Source: Microbulbifer marinus (GTDB lineage: Bacteria > Pseudomonadota > Gammaproteobacteria > Pseudomonadales > Cellvibrionaceae). Taken from it: a DNA stretch of 64,000 nt. The stretch lies in the NCBI RefSeq assembly GCF_900107725.1, contig NZ_FNQO01000001.1:496001-560000 (forward strand). Direction: 5' to 3'. Each line of letters begins with the position of its first letter. Positions within the stretch are counted from its first letter, which is position 1. Below, piece by piece: positions 55,004 through 64,000 of the stretch. Made by a program: the position numbers and the translations under genes. The notes under the pieces were generated by a model, which saw nothing but the letters and a program-made list of their open reading frames with translations, had not been told where the DNA came from and ran no database searches.

Positions 55004-56309
55004 GACCATCAAGGTGGATTACCTGGCGCGGGTGGAGGGCGAGGGCGCACTGCATATCCGCTACGACGACAGCGGTGTCCACGACGTAAAACTGAAAATC
55101 TTCGAACCACCGCGTTTCTTCGAGGCGTTTATGCGCGGGCGCGATTACCTTGAAGCGCCGGATATCACCGCGCGTATCTGTGGCATCTGCCCGGTGGCGT
55201 ATCAGATGAGTGCACTGCATGCGATGGAGCATGCGCTTGGCCTGGTGCCCACACCGGAGCTGCGCGCGCTGCGCCGGCTGATTTACTGCGGTGAATGGAT
55301 AGAGAGCCATGTGCTGCATATCTACATGCTGCATGCGCCGGACTTCCTCGGTTATGACAGTGCGGTCGCCATGGCCAAGGACCATCCGAAAATCGTCCAG
55401 GACGGCCTGCAGATCAAGAAAGCCGGCAATGCCCTGGTGCGGTTGCTGGGGGGCAGGGAAGTGCACCCGATCAATGTGCGGGTGGGAGGCTTCTACCGTG
55501 TGCCCGGCACGACAGAGCTTGAAACCCTGCGCGAGCAACTGCAACAAGCCCGCGCGCTGGCCGAGGATACAGTGCGCTGGACGGCGTCGCTGCCGTTTCC
55601 GCAATTCGAACGGGCGGATGGCGATCAATATGAGTTTGTCGCCTTGTCGCATCCAGACGAATACCCGATGAATGAGGGCCGCATTGTCTCGACACAGGGC
55701 CTGAATATCGACGCGCAGGAATACGAGCAATATTTCCGCGAGGAGCATGTCGAATACAGCAACGCGCTGCACAGTGTGCTGGAGCAGCGCGGCGCCTATA
55801 TGGTCGGGCCCATGGCGCGCTACAACCTGAACTTTGACCGGCTGGCCCCGCGGGTCCAGCGGCTTGCCGAGGAAATCGGCTTTCCGCCGTTCTGCGCCAA
55901 TCCGTTTCAAAGCATTGTGGTACGCAGTCTAGAGGTGCTGCACGCATTTGATGAGGCACTGCGGATCATTGATGACTATCGCCCGCCGAGTGAACCTTTT
56001 GTTAGCGGAACGATACGGGCGGCTACCGGCTGTGCCGCCACCGAGGCACCGCGCGGACTGTTGTATCACCGCTACAGCGTGGACGACGCGGGCAAGATCA
56101 CGGCGGCCAGGATAGTGCCTCCAACTTCACAAAATCAGAAGACCATCGAAGAGGACCTGCGCCTGATGCTGCCGCAGTTTATGCACCTGCCGGAAGCACG
56201 ACTGCGCGCGCGCTGCGAACAGGCGATCCGCAATTACGATCCATGTATTTCCTGCTCCACCCACTTTCTGCAATTGCATCTGCAGCGCGGTGCCGGAGCG
56301 CTGGGCTGA
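54990..56309 (+). CDS. hydA: [NiFe] hydrogenase alpha (large) subunit
   Basis: The ATG at 54990 ([12 protein letters not shown]) gives 439 residues. The NiFe ligands are present in RICGICP (Cys64, Cys67) and DPCISCSTH (Cys419, Cys422), ending in His425. A 14-residue tail ([14 protein letters not shown]) after His425 would be removed by the protease encoded next. Length, the short tail, the gene order beta-gamma-delta-alpha and the lack of membrane or Tat signals point to group 3 (3b-like NADP-linked) enzymes. The stop overlaps the protease ATG by one base (TGATG). Confidence 0.93.
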   Translation: MAKSKTIKVDYLARVEGEGALHIRYDDSGVHDVKLKIFEPPRFFEAFMRGRDYLEAPDITARICGICPVAYQMSALHAMEHALGLVPTPELRALRRLIYCGEWIESHVLHIYMLHAPDFLGYDSAVAMAKDHPKIVQDGLQIKKAGNALVRLLGGREVHPINVRVGGFYRVPGTTELETLREQLQQARALAEDTVRWTASLPFPQFERADGDQYEFVALSHPDEYPMNEGRIVSTQGLNIDAQEYEQYFREEHVEYSNALHSVLEQRGAYMVGPMARYNLNFDRLAPRVQRLAEEIGFPPFCANPFQSIVVRSLEVLHAFDEALRIIDDYRPPSEPFVSGTIRAATGCAATEAPRGLLYHRYSVDDAGKITAARIVPPTSQNQKTIEEDLRLMLPQFMHLPEARLRARCEQAIRNYDPCISCSTHFLQLHLQRGAGALG

Positions 56310-56791
56310 TGCGCTGGATGGTGATTAGCCTGGGCGATCGCTTTCGGGGCGACGACGGCGTCGGCCCGCTGGTCCTTGATGAGTTGCGCCGGCGGTACGG
56401 GGAGCATCTGGAAGGCGTCGAAAATCGCGGTGACATGACTCAGCTGTTGGAAGACTGGAGAGATCGTCAGGTTTTTCTCGTGGATGCCGTTGTCGCACAA
56501 GATAAGAGCGCCGGCGAAATCCTTCGCCTGGATGGTCTGACAGAGTCGGTGATGCAAAGCGTCTGCACGACATCCAGTCACGGTCTCAACCTTGCCGAGG
56601 CGCTCGAACTCGGTCACGCCGTTGGGGCACTGCCCGAGCGGCTGAACATCTACGCGATCTGTGGCGAGAATTTTGCCACCGGCGATGGCCTGTCACCGCA
56701 GGTGGCGGCGTCGGCGAGACGCGTGGCGAAGGAAATTGGCGAACATCTGCATGCGCAGACAGGAGGTCCATTTTGCACGAGCAATCCCTGA
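56309..56791 (+). CDS. Hydrogenase maturation protease
   Basis: The start at 56309 ([19 protein letters not shown]) gives 160 residues. It has the family motif GD-RGDDGVGP, the metal Asp in VDAV, and the segment TTSSHGLNLAEALEL with the metal His. It cuts the C-terminal tail of the large subunit after NiFe insertion. It overlaps both the alpha-subunit gene and hypA, so they are co-translated. It should be specific for the hydA product. Confidence 0.9.
   Translation: MRWMVISLGDRFRGDDGVGPLVLDELRRRYGEHLEGVENRGDMTQLLEDWRDRQVFLVDAVVAQDKSAGEILRLDGLTESVMQSVCTTSSHGLNLAEALELGHAVGALPERLNIYAICGENFATGDGLSPQVAASARRVAKEIGEHLHAQTGGPFCTSNP
56761..56766 (+). promoter_or_regulatory. Ribosome site AGGAGG that fixes the hypA TTG start
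   Basis: A perfect AGGAGG lies six bases before the TTG at 56773. It lies inside the protease coding sequence and supports the TTG start, which restores the family motif Met-His-Glu. Confidence 0.85.
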
Positions 56792-57045
56792 TTAAGGATC
56801 TGGTGGAGAAGATTCATCGCATTGCCAGTGGTGAGGACGGGAGACTGGTGGCCGCAAATCTGCGTCTCGGCGCACTGGCCCATATTTCAGCCGATCACCT
56901 GCGCGAGCACTTCGAACGTGAGATTGCCGGCACCAGCCTCGAGGGCCTCCGCCTGGATATTGAGGAAGTGCCGGACATTCATCACGCCGAGGCACAGGAG
57001 ATAGTGCTGGATAGCGTTGAATTCGAATACGGCCATGACCTCTGA
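56773..57045 (+). CDS. hypA: HypA-like nickel chaperone lacking the zinc ribbon
   Basis: This 90-residue protein starts at TTG 56773. Its N-terminus MHEQSLIKDLVEKI keeps the Met-His-Glu Ni-binding motif of HypA and the rest of the N-terminal helix and strands (LRLGALAHIS, DHLREHFEREIAGTSLEGLRLDI). Normal HypA has about 113 residues with two CxxC pairs between these parts. Here, DIEEVPDIHHAEAQEIVLDS replaces the ribbon and there is no Cys in the protein. The C-terminal strand VLDSVEFEYG would match the HypA strand after the ribbon. The loss looks like a natural variant rather than a frameshift. Confidence 0.82.
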   Translation: MHEQSLIKDLVEKIHRIASGEDGRLVAANLRLGALAHISADHLREHFEREIAGTSLEGLRLDIEEVPDIHHAEAQEIVLDSVEFEYGHDL

Positions 57046-59359
57046 GCGGTGGCACATCGCGATCGGCGGACTGGTGCAGGGCGTTGGTTTTCGGCCGTTC
57101 GTCTACCGCCTGGCGAAAACCTGCAACCTTTCCGGCTGGGTACTCAATGACAGCCATGGCGTGCAGATTGAAGTGCAGGGTGATCGGCAACAGTTGCGGA
57201 ATTTTCTGCATAAGCTGCGCAAAGATAAGCCGCCGCTGGCTCGAATCAGTAGCTTGACGACCGAATCCAGGCCGCCGTGCCCAGAGACCAACTTCAGGAT
57301 TCTAAACAGCGACGGTGATACGCCACCTTCGGCGACAATCCTGCCGGACCTGGCGCCCTGCCCAGACTGCCTGCGGGAAATGTTCGCGCCGGACAACCGG
57401 CGCTTTCGCTACCCGTTTACCAGCTGCACCCAGTGCGGTCCGCGATTCAGCATCGCCGAGCGGCTGCCTTACGATCGCGCCAACACGACGATGCGCGACT
57501 TTCCGCTGTGCGAAAGTTGCCGCATTGAATATGAGGATCCGCAGAATCGGCGCTTTCATGCCGAACCCAATGCCTGCCCAACATGCGGCCCGCAGCTGCA
57601 GCTCTGCGACGCCAATGGTCGTGGAGTGGCCGTGCGCGAAGACGCGCTAAAACAGGCCCGGCAAGCCATAGAGGCGGGGCAGATAGTCGCACTGAAAAGT
57701 ATCGGCGGTTTCCAGCTGTTAGTGGACGCGAGCAACAGCGATGCCGTGCTGCGACTCCGTGCGCGCAAGCGCCGTCCACTCAAGCCGTTCGCGCTGCTGT
57801 ACCCGGATGTCGAGAGTGTCGAGCAGGATTGCTCGGTCTCGGATCTGGAAAAGGGGCTACTAGAGGCGCAGGAGCGACCAATCGTATTGCTGGCCGCGCG
57901 CGGTCAGGCGCGGCGCCATGTCGCGGCGGCGGTGGCACCGGACAACCCCAACCTGGGTGTGATGTTGCCAAGTTCACCGCTGCATCACCTGCTGATAGCG
58001 GGCCTGCAGCGGCCACTGGTGGCGACCAGCGGCAATCTATCCGGTGAGCCGATTTGTTACGACAACGGTGGCGCCATCGAGCGACTGGGAGCTATCGCGG
58101 ACCTGTTTCTGTTACACGACCGGTCAATCGCGCGGCCGCTGGACGATTCGGTGGTGAGGGAAATGGACGGATCCCCAGTGGTGTTGCGCCGCGCGCGGGG
58201 CTACGCGCCGTTGCCAGTCGAGTTGCCGGTGTTGCCGGACACTTTTTCAGCCGGGGATCTGCTGGCGGTGGGTGCGGACCTGAAGAATACCGCGGCCATA
58301 TCTCGCGGTCGCGCGGTCTACGTCACCCAGCATATCGGCGACCTGCAAAACCGTGTCGCCCGTGAAGTATTTGAACAGGCGGTCGACGATCTCGCCGGCT
58401 TCTACCGGAGTGAACCCGCGGCCGTGATCGCTGATCTGCACCCCGCCTATGTGTCCAGCCGCTGGGCCCGCCAGCGAGATCCGCAATATCTCGGCGCGCA
58501 GCACCATGTTGCGCATTTCTTTTCCTGTATGGCGGAACATGGCTACCGCGGTCGCGCACTGGGTATCTGCTGGGACGGCACCGGCTGGGGCGCCGATGGC
58601 ATAGTCCGCGGTGGTGAATTCTTGTGCTGGGACGGGCGCGAACAGGTGCAGCGAATTGCCGGACTGCGCACCTTCCCGCTCCCGGGTGGCGAGGGCGCGA
58701 TCCGCGAGCCGCGCCGCCAGGCAGCCGGATTGCTGTATGCCGTAATGGGAGAGCGTGCTTTCGCCGGCAAATTTTTACTGGAGCAGTTCAGTGCCGGCGA
58801 GCGGCACAACCTCGCCCGCATGTTCGAACGCAAAATCAATTCGCCCCTGTGCAGCAGCGCTGGTCGCCTGTTCGACGGGGTGGCGGCACTGTTGGGACTG
58901 GCCAACGCTGTGACTTTCGAGGGCCAGGCCGCGATGGCAGTCGAGTTCGCCGCGCAGCAATCCGCCACGACGCGTAGCTATCCTTTCGCCATCAACCAGC
59001 ATGACAGCTGCAGGACACTGGACTGGGAACCTCTGGTCGCCGCACTGCTGCAGGATGGAGAGCAGGGCGTGTCCGTTCCGGATCGGGCCAGGGCATTTCA
59101 CAACACACTGGCGCAGATGATGTGCGCGATGGCCGTGCGCGCCGGAGAGGAGAACATTTTTTTATCCGGTGGCGTTTTCCAAAACCGCGTCCTGACAGAA
59201 AGCGCGGCCACATTGCTGCGGCAAGAGGGATTTCGCGTGCACTGCCACTGTGTTGTGCCACCAAACGACGGGGGCATTGCGCTGGGTCAGATTTACTACG
59301 CCCGCTGCATGGCCGCGGCGCGGACGCCGGCAGAGGAGGGTAGCAGACAATGTGTTTAG
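57035..59359 (+). CDS. hypF: Carbamoyltransferase HypF
   Basis: The ATG at 57035 (11 bases before the end of hypA) gives 774 residues. Domains in order: acylphosphatase (about 5-95, with GLVQGVGFRPFVYRL), two zinc fingers (CPDC, then CTQCGP, CESC and CPTCGP, about 108-188), the YrdC-like domain (about 195-390, with KSIGGFQLLVDA and ATSGNLSGEPI), and the Kae1-like domain (about 405-774, with HHVAHFFSCMAEHG and FLSGGVFQNRVLTE). It makes the carbamoyl group for the cyanide ligands of the Fe site and passes it to HypE. Confidence 0.94.
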   Translation: MTSERWHIAIGGLVQGVGFRPFVYRLAKTCNLSGWVLNDSHGVQIEVQGDRQQLRNFLHKLRKDKPPLARISSLTTESRPPCPETNFRILNSDGDTPPSATILPDLAPCPDCLREMFAPDNRRFRYPFTSCTQCGPRFSIAERLPYDRANTTMRDFPLCESCRIEYEDPQNRRFHAEPNACPTCGPQLQLCDANGRGVAVREDALKQARQAIEAGQIVALKSIGGFQLLVDASNSDAVLRLRARKRRPLKPFALLYPDVESVEQDCSVSDLEKGLLEAQERPIVLLAARGQARRHVAAAVAPDNPNLGVMLPSSPLHHLLIAGLQRPLVATSGNLSGEPICYDNGGAIERLGAIADLFLLHDRSIARPLDDSVVREMDGSPVVLRRARGYAPLPVELPVLPDTFSAGDLLAVGADLKNTAAISRGRAVYVTQHIGDLQNRVAREVFEQAVDDLAGFYRSEPAAVIADLHPAYVSSRWARQRDPQYLGAQHHVAHFFSCMAEHGYRGRALGICWDGTGWGADGIVRGGEFLCWDGREQVQRIAGLRTFPLPGGEGAIREPRRQAAGLLYAVMGERAFAGKFLLEQFSAGERHNLARMFERKINSPLCSSAGRLFDGVAALLGLANAVTFEGQAAMAVEFAAQQSATTRSYPFAINQHDSCRTLDWEPLVAALLQDGEQGVSVPDRARAFHNTLAQMMCAMAVRAGEENIFLSGGVFQNRVLTESAATLLRQEGFRVHCHCVVPPNDGGIALGQIYYARCMAAARTPAEEGSRQCV

Positions 59360-59592
59360 GCATTCCCGGCCGTGTACAAGCAATGCTGAACAGGACACCA
59401 CTGGAGCGCAGTGCGCTGGTGAACTTTGGCGGTATCTGCAAGGAAGTGAATCTCGCCTATGTGCCCGAGGCCCGCGTCGGTGACTACGTGATTGTCCATG
59501 TGGGCTTTGCGATCAGCCGCGTGCACGAGCAGGAGGCGGACCGGATATTTCGGTATCTGGAGCAAATCGGTGAACTCGGGGACCTGGAATAG
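59350..59592 (+). CDS. hypC: HypC/HybG-type hydrogenase assembly chaperone
   Basis: This 80-residue protein starts with MCLGIPGRV, whose Cys2 binds the Fe centre and HypD, and has NFGGICKEVNLAYVPEA, GDYVIVHVGFAIS as in the family. It overlaps the hypF stop by 10 bases and is preceded by GAGGAGGG. It carries the Fe(CN)2CO group to the large subunit. Confidence 0.93.
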   Translation: MCLGIPGRVQAMLNRTPLERSALVNFGGICKEVNLAYVPEARVGDYVIVHVGFAISRVHEQEADRIFRYLEQIGELGDLE

Positions 59593-59601
59593 GACAACAA
59601 C

Positions 59602-60705
59602 ATGAAGTTCCTGCACGAATACCGTCAACGCGACGCGGCCGAAAAGATCGCGGGTGAGATCGCCAGGCTCGTCACGCGGCCATGGACCATCATGGAAGTG
59701 TGTGGCGGACAGACGCATGCGATCGTCAAGTTCGGTCTGCAACAACTGCTGCCGGAACAGATCGAATTGGTGCACGGACCGGGCTGCCCGGTGTGCGTGA
59801 CCTCGCTGGAGGTTATCGATCAGGCGATCGCCATCGCATCCATACCCGATGTCATTTTCTGTTCCTTCGGCGATATGCTGCGCGTACCCGGCAGCGAGCG
59901 GGATCTGCTGGCCGTCAAAGGCGCCGGCGGGGATGTGCGTACGGTTTACTCGCCTCTGCATGCGCTGCAGTTGGCTGAGAAGAATCCAGACAAGGAAGTG
60001 GTTTTCTTTGCCATCGGCTTCGAGACTACCGCGCCGGCTAATGCAATGACGGCATTTATGGCCGCAAAAAAGGGCCTGCACAACTTTTCGCTACTGGTTT
60101 CCCATTTCCTGGTGCCGCCGGCGATTGAAACCATCTGTTCGGCTGCCGATTCGCGGGTGCAGGGTTTTCTCGCTGCTGGCCACGTGTGCGCGATTATGGG
60201 CTACGAACAGTACCTGGCACTGGCCAGGCAACACCGCGTGCCGATTATCGTCACCGGATTTGAGCCGCTGGATATTCTCGAAGGCGTGCTGCTGTGCGTG
60301 CGAGAACTGGAACGTGGCGGCTGTGCGGTGCAGAACCAGTATGTCCGTGCGGTGGAGCGCAAGGGCAATATTGCCGCGCAGCAAATGCTCCAAAGGGTAT
60401 TCGATATTACCGGCCAGACCTGGCGCGGTGTCGGCCATATCGACGCCAGCGGTTTGCGCCTGCGCGCGGAATACAGTCGCTTCGATGCGGCGAGAAAGTT
60501 CGCCCCGGTGACACCGATTTTGGCCGGCGACAGCGGCTGTATCAGCGGCCGAATAATGCAGGGGCAGAGCAAGCCGTGCGATTGCCCCCATTTCGGTGGG
60601 CGCTGTCGCCCGGAGCAGCCGCTGGGGGCGCCCATGGTGTCCAACGAGGGCGCCTGCGCCGCCTATTATCGCTATCGCAAACGGAGCACTGCCAATGAAC
60701 ACTGA
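59602..60705 (+). CDS. hypD: Hydrogenase formation protein HypD
   Basis: This 367-residue protein has the active Cys motifs EVCGGQTH and [10 protein letters not shown], the segment [12 protein letters not shown], and the C-terminal [4Fe-4S] cysteines in [20 protein letters not shown] then GGRCRP. It is the scaffold for Fe(CN)2CO assembly with HypC. The start is preceded by AGGA, 10 bases after hypC. Confidence 0.95.
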   Translation: MKFLHEYRQRDAAEKIAGEIARLVTRPWTIMEVCGGQTHAIVKFGLQQLLPEQIELVHGPGCPVCVTSLEVIDQAIAIASIPDVIFCSFGDMLRVPGSERDLLAVKGAGGDVRTVYSPLHALQLAEKNPDKEVVFFAIGFETTAPANAMTAFMAAKKGLHNFSLLVSHFLVPPAIETICSAADSRVQGFLAAGHVCAIMGYEQYLALARQHRVPIIVTGFEPLDILEGVLLCVRELERGGCAVQNQYVRAVERKGNIAAQQMLQRVFDITGQTWRGVGHIDASGLRLRAEYSRFDAARKFAPVTPILAGDSGCISGRIMQGQSKPCDCPHFGGRCRPEQPLGAPMVSNEGACAAYYRYRKRSTANEH

Positions 60706-61732
60706 ATGTCCCCTACCGGTTGCCGAAGATGAAACTGTGCGCCTCGGTCACGGTAGTGGCGGCGAGCTGACCCAGCGGTTGTTACGGGATTACATCTATC
60801 CGCATTTTGACAATCCGTGGATCGCCCAGGGCCACGATAGTGCAACGCTGCCGCTGACAAACGAACAACTGGTATTCAGCACCGATTCCTTTGTCATAAC
60901 GCCGCTTTTCTTCCCGGGGGGCGATATCGGCGAACTCGCGATCTATGGCACCGTCAACGACCTGGCCATGAGTGGTGCCAGGCCCCGCTACCTGAGCTGC
61001 AGCCTGATCCTGGAAGAGGGCCTGTCGATGCAAACCCTCGCCAGGGTGATGTCTTCGATGGGCAAGGCGGCGGCCGCAAGCGGGGTACAGCTGGTGACGG
61101 GCGACACCAAAGTGGTGGAAAAGGGCAAGGGCGACGGGCTCTATATCAATACCGCTGGCATAGGGTCGGTGGAGCACGGCCTGTCTATCGGTGCGCACAG
61201 CATCCTGCCCGGGGACCTGATCCTGATTTCCGGCGACATTGGTCGCCACGGCATGGCGGTGATGGCGAAGCGTGAAAGCCTGGAGTTCGAAGGGCCGCTG
61301 CTCAGTGATTGTGCGCCGCTGCACGAGCCAATACTCGCCTTACTGGATGCCGAAATCAGCGTGCACTGCCTGCGTGACCTGACACGCGGCGGCTTGGCAA
61401 CGGCGCTGGTTGAACTGGCCGAGACTGGTAGCCAGCAATTTTACGTGCGTGAAGACGACATCGCCATTTGCGAGCCGGTGCTGGGCGCCTGTGAAATGCT
61501 CGGCCTCGATCCATTGTATGTCGCGAATGAAGGGCGCTTTGTCGCTTTCGTGCCAGCGCAACAGGCCGAGCGTGCGCTTGCGGTTCTCGCTCAGTTCTCG
61601 GTTACGGCAAACAGCCGCGTGATCGGGGCCGTCGCTGACGGCAGGACCCCGCAGGTGATTCTGCAGAATTCGCTCGGTTGCGAACGCCTGCTGGACCGAC
61701 TTGCCGGCGAGCAGTTACCACGGATCTGTTGA
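60695..61732 (+). CDS. hypE: Hydrogenase expression/formation protein HypE
   Basis: The ATG at 60695 overlaps hypD by 11 bases and gives 345 residues. It has the PurM/AIR-synthase-like ATP-binding segments ([50 protein letters not shown]) and ends in PRIC, whose last Cys is turned into thiocyanate. It provides CN ligands from the carbamoyl group made by HypF. It is the last gene of the maturation set; hypB is not in the window. Confidence 0.95.
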   Translation: MNTECPLPVAEDETVRLGHGSGGELTQRLLRDYIYPHFDNPWIAQGHDSATLPLTNEQLVFSTDSFVITPLFFPGGDIGELAIYGTVNDLAMSGARPRYLSCSLILEEGLSMQTLARVMSSMGKAAAASGVQLVTGDTKVVEKGKGDGLYINTAGIGSVEHGLSIGAHSILPGDLILISGDIGRHGMAVMAKRESLEFEGPLLSDCAPLHEPILALLDAEISVHCLRDLTRGGLATALVELAETGSQQFYVREDDIAICEPVLGACEMLGLDPLYVANEGRFVAFVPAQQAERALAVLAQFSVTANSRVIGAVADGRTPQVILQNSLGCERLLDRLAGEQLPRIC

Positions 61733-61826
61733 CCGGGCTCTGTGCTGTTCGCCGATCGCAGCGGTTCGGCGCCACGCCAGTGACCTATGTTTATTGATAT
61801 AGCGGTTATGCCACCAGGAGCCAACC

Positions 61827-63002
61827 ATGAAGGATGTCGCCGTTGTCGCTTATTGTCGCACTGCTATCGCCAAGGCCCGCCGCGGCGCTTTCAACCAGAC
61901 CCACGGCATCCCGATGGCAGCCCATGTATTGAAAGAAGTGGTGCGCCGGGCCGGGGTGGCGACCGACGAAGTCGAGGATGTGGTACTGGGCTGCGGCCTG
62001 CCGGAGGGCGCTACCGGGCATAACATCGCGCGCAATGCGGGCCTGTATGCGGGCTTCGGTATGGATATCCCCGGCGTCACGATCAACCGCTACTGCGGCT
62101 CGGGGCTGACCGCCGCCTCGATGGTGGCAAACCGTATCGCGACCGGCGAGATAAAGGCCGCGATCGCCGGCGGCGTGGAAAGTATCAGCCTGGTGCAGTT
62201 CAACATGAACCTGAATCATTTCATCTACGAGCCGCTACAGCAGCAGATACCCGCGGTCTGGTGGACCATGATCCAGACCGCCGATCATGTGGCGAAAAAA
62301 TACGGCATCAGCCGCGAGTCGCAGGATGAATATGTGTTGAAGAGCCAGCAGCGGGTCGCCGAGGCCAGCGCGGCGGGCAAGTTCGCCGAAGAAATCGTGC
62401 CGTTGGAAACGACCATGTTGGTGAAGGATAAAGAGAGCGGCGACACCAGCGAGCAGCGAGTGGCGCTGGCCGAAGACGAGGGCCCGCGGCCGGATACCAC
62501 GCTGGAGGGGCTCGCCGGCCTCGAGCCGGTGAATCCGGGCGGCACGGTTACGGCCGGCAATGCGTCCCAGCTCTCGGACGGAGCGGCAGCGGTGCTGATG
62601 ATGGATGCCGACCTCGCTTCCCAGCGTGGCCTGCCGGTGCTCGGACTGTTCCGCGGCATGCAGCTGGCGGCGGTGCCTCCCGAGGATATGAGTATCGCGA
62701 TCGCACCGGCGGTAACGAAACTGATGCGGCACCACGGACTCGGCGACAGCCAAATTGATCTGTGGGAGCTGCACGAGGCCTTTGCAGTAACCACGTTGTA
62801 CAACCAGCGCGAACTGGACACGCCCTGGGAGACCACCAACGTGAACGGTGGCGCCATCGCGCTGGGGCACCCCTACGGTATGTCCGGCGTGCGCTACCTC
62901 GGCTCGACATTGCTAGAGCTCGAACGACGCAATGCGCAGCGGGCGATCATCGGTGTCTGTGCGGCGGGCGGCATGGCCACCGCGGCCTATCTGGAGAGAT
63001 AG
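61827..63002 (+). CDS. Acetyl-CoA acyltransferase (thiolase, HEAFA type)
   Basis: This 391-residue thiolase has the nucleophile Cys in NRYCGSGLTAASM, GNASQLSDGAAAVLMM, the catalytic His in GGAIALGHPYGMSG and the second Cys in GVCAAGGMATAAY. The usual NEAF motif reads HEAFA here (LWELHEAFAVTTLY), as in FadI and the trifunctional-enzyme beta subunit, which act on long-chain 3-ketoacyl-CoA. The ribosome site is AGGAG. It has no fadB/fadJ-like partner in the window, so degradation or synthesis cannot be decided. Confidence 0.93.
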   Translation: MKDVAVVAYCRTAIAKARRGAFNQTHGIPMAAHVLKEVVRRAGVATDEVEDVVLGCGLPEGATGHNIARNAGLYAGFGMDIPGVTINRYCGSGLTAASMVANRIATGEIKAAIAGGVESISLVQFNMNLNHFIYEPLQQQIPAVWWTMIQTADHVAKKYGISRESQDEYVLKSQQRVAEASAAGKFAEEIVPLETTMLVKDKESGDTSEQRVALAEDEGPRPDTTLEGLAGLEPVNPGGTVTAGNASQLSDGAAAVLMMDADLASQRGLPVLGLFRGMQLAAVPPEDMSIAIAPAVTKLMRHHGLGDSQIDLWELHEAFAVTTLYNQRELDTPWETTNVNGGAIALGHPYGMSGVRYLGSTLLELERRNAQRAIIGVCAAGGMATAAYLER

Positions 63003-63073
63003 GCACAGCGGAGGCCTGCTACGGAACTCTGGGTATCGCGTCGAGCGCGCCGATACTGCAAACGCGACAGCCG

Positions 63074-63403
63074 TCAGTTGACCGCGCAGGTCTGCTGTAA
63101 CTCGGCGAAATCCAGGTAATAGGACATGTACTTATGCATCGCCTGGAAGGCCTCGATATTGCCGTCGATTGCCTGCTCGAACTCCGGATGGAACGTGATT
63201 ATATGCGCCATGCCCAAATGATAATCGCCGTCGGCGTGGCTACGCAGCGTCTCGGCGGCAACGGCCGCCATCCGTTCGGCGTTCGCGGCCGGCGCGCCGT
63301 TGTCTATTAACGTTTCACGGAATGTGATTTTGAAGCGGTCAAAGTGCGGTTCTTCGGTGCTGAAAAGTTCTATGGCCTGATAAATTTTTTGTCCTGTGGT
63401 CAT
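63074..63403 (-). CDS. Small hypothetical protein
   Basis: The ATG at 63403, eight bases after GGAG, gives 109 residues. The protein is acidic and mostly helical in appearance (KIYQAIELFSTEEPHFDRF, AERMAAVAAETLRSHADGDY, EAFQAMHKYMSYYLDFAELQ) with several His residues and one Cys near the end. I do not recognise the family. No signal peptide or membrane helix is seen. It converges on the thiolase gene and is divergent from the thioesterase gene. The strong ribosome site and ordinary composition support a real gene. Confidence 0.65.
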   Translation of the reverse strand: MTTGQKIYQAIELFSTEEPHFDRFKITFRETLIDNGAPAANAERMAAVAAETLRSHADGDYHLGMAHIITFHPEFEQAIDGNIEAFQAMHKYMSYYLDFAELQQTCAVN

Positions 63404-63627
63404 GGTCATCTCTCCCCCAATACGTCGAGCCGCGCATACTACCGAAAGGGGAGAGACGGCCAAATAGATTCGCCGGTGAACTGCATGAAATTGATGACAA
63501 TATTTTCGGAGGCAGCGTTATTCGCGCCAGTGGCGCTGTCGTGAATCGGATTCCTGTACTACGGCTTTATTTCTGTCGCTGTAATACCAGGTAGGGAAAC
63601 TGCACGTTTGCGGCAGAAGGAGTGCTT

Positions 63628-64000
63628 ATGGAAGCTCGCGAACACCAGCTCAGCATGAGTGTGCTGATGACGCCGGATATGGTCAATTTCACCGGCAAGG
63701 TGCATGGGGGAGAACTGTTGTCCTACCTGGACAAGGTGGCCTACGCGTGCGGCAGCCGCTATGCCGGCACCTACGTCGTGACGCTGTCGGTGGACAGGGT
63801 GATCTTTCGGCAACCGATTAATGTTGGCGAGCTGGTCACTTTTCTCGCTTCGGTAAATTACACCGGCAATACCTCGATGGAGATTGGCATCAAGGTCATT
63901 ACCGAAGATATTCGCAACAGAATCGTGCGTCACACCAATAGCTGCTATTTCACGATGGTCGCCATCGACGATGACGGCAAACCGACGCCGGTACCGAAAT
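63628..64000 (+). CDS. Acyl-CoA thioesterase (hotdog fold), cut by the window end
   Basis: The ATG at 63628, behind AGAAGGAG, gives 124 residues up to the end of the window. It matches YciA/BACH-type thioesterases: LMTPDMVNFTGKVHGGELLS with the catalytic-helix pattern, YVVTLSVDRVIFRQPINVGE, VNYTGNTSMEIGIKV and the final SCYFTMVAIDDDGKPTPVP. It hydrolyses acyl-CoA to acid and CoA. The C-terminus lies outside. Confidence 0.92.
   Translation, partial: MEAREHQLSMSVLMTPDMVNFTGKVHGGELLSYLDKVAYACGSRYAGTYVVTLSVDRVIFRQPINVGELVTFLASVNYTGNTSMEIGIKVITEDIRNRIVRHTNSCYFTMVAIDDDGKPTPVPK

Overview
The window comes from a GC-rich proteobacterium, most likely a marine-type gammaproteobacterium. This is an inference from codon use, the TonB-dependent receptor, FMN azoreductase, YgiD-type dioxygenase and pirin genes, and the N-type ATPase; no rRNA or tRNA is present to settle it. 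Genes are dense and mostly intact. No CRISPR array, insertion sequence, prophage or tRNA was seen.

Region 1 (1-16.6 kb) is a nitrogen/amine catabolism block. It holds a partial aldehyde dehydrogenase, an IclR regulator, a divergent ureohydrolase (agmatinase/guanidino-acid hydrolase type), a short-chain dehydrogenase, a class III aminotransferase, a MATE exporter, a truncated second ureohydrolase, an M20 carbamoylase-type amidohydrolase, a succinate-semialdehyde-type dehydrogenase, an omega-aminotransferase, an amino acid permease, and a 791-residue fusion of a small-molecule kinase with an aminotransferase-fold enzyme. Together they could import guanidino, ureido or hydroxylated amino compounds, strip off urea or carbamate, transaminate the amine and oxidise the semialdehyde. 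Two gene-poor gaps (5.0-5.7 and 7.1-7.65 kb) and the truncated gene suggest past deletions.

Region 2 (16.9-24.3 kb) is a set of unlinked housekeeping or accessory genes: TonB receptor, DOPA-dioxygenase-like protein, azoR with a divergent LysR regulator, a small MscS channel, a pirin and a secreted NTF2-like protein.

Region 3 (24.4-61.7 kb) looks like an energy and stress island. It begins with an ABC exporter (membrane fusion protein, FtsX permease, ATPase). Next is a complete N-type rotary ATPase operon, atpD-C-Q-B-E-F-A-G, without atpR. Then come a cyclic-nucleotide-binding protein, a P-type cation ATPase, PEP synthase, a tandem universal stress protein coupled to a 2890-residue cyclic beta-1,2-glucan synthase homologue, a GNAT acetyltransferase, and a group 3-type cytoplasmic [NiFe] hydrogenase (beta, gamma, delta, alpha) with a cyclic-nucleotide-binding gene inside the operon. 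The hydrogenase is followed by its maturation genes: protease, hypA, F, C, D and E. HypA lacks its zinc ribbon and hypB is absent. The gene set recalls hypoxia/dormancy regulons of other bacteria, but no clear FNR-type operator was found.

Region 4 (61.8-64 kb) holds a thiolase of the HEAFA (FadI/TFE-beta-like) type, a small unknown protein and the start of an acyl-CoA thioesterase cut by the window end.
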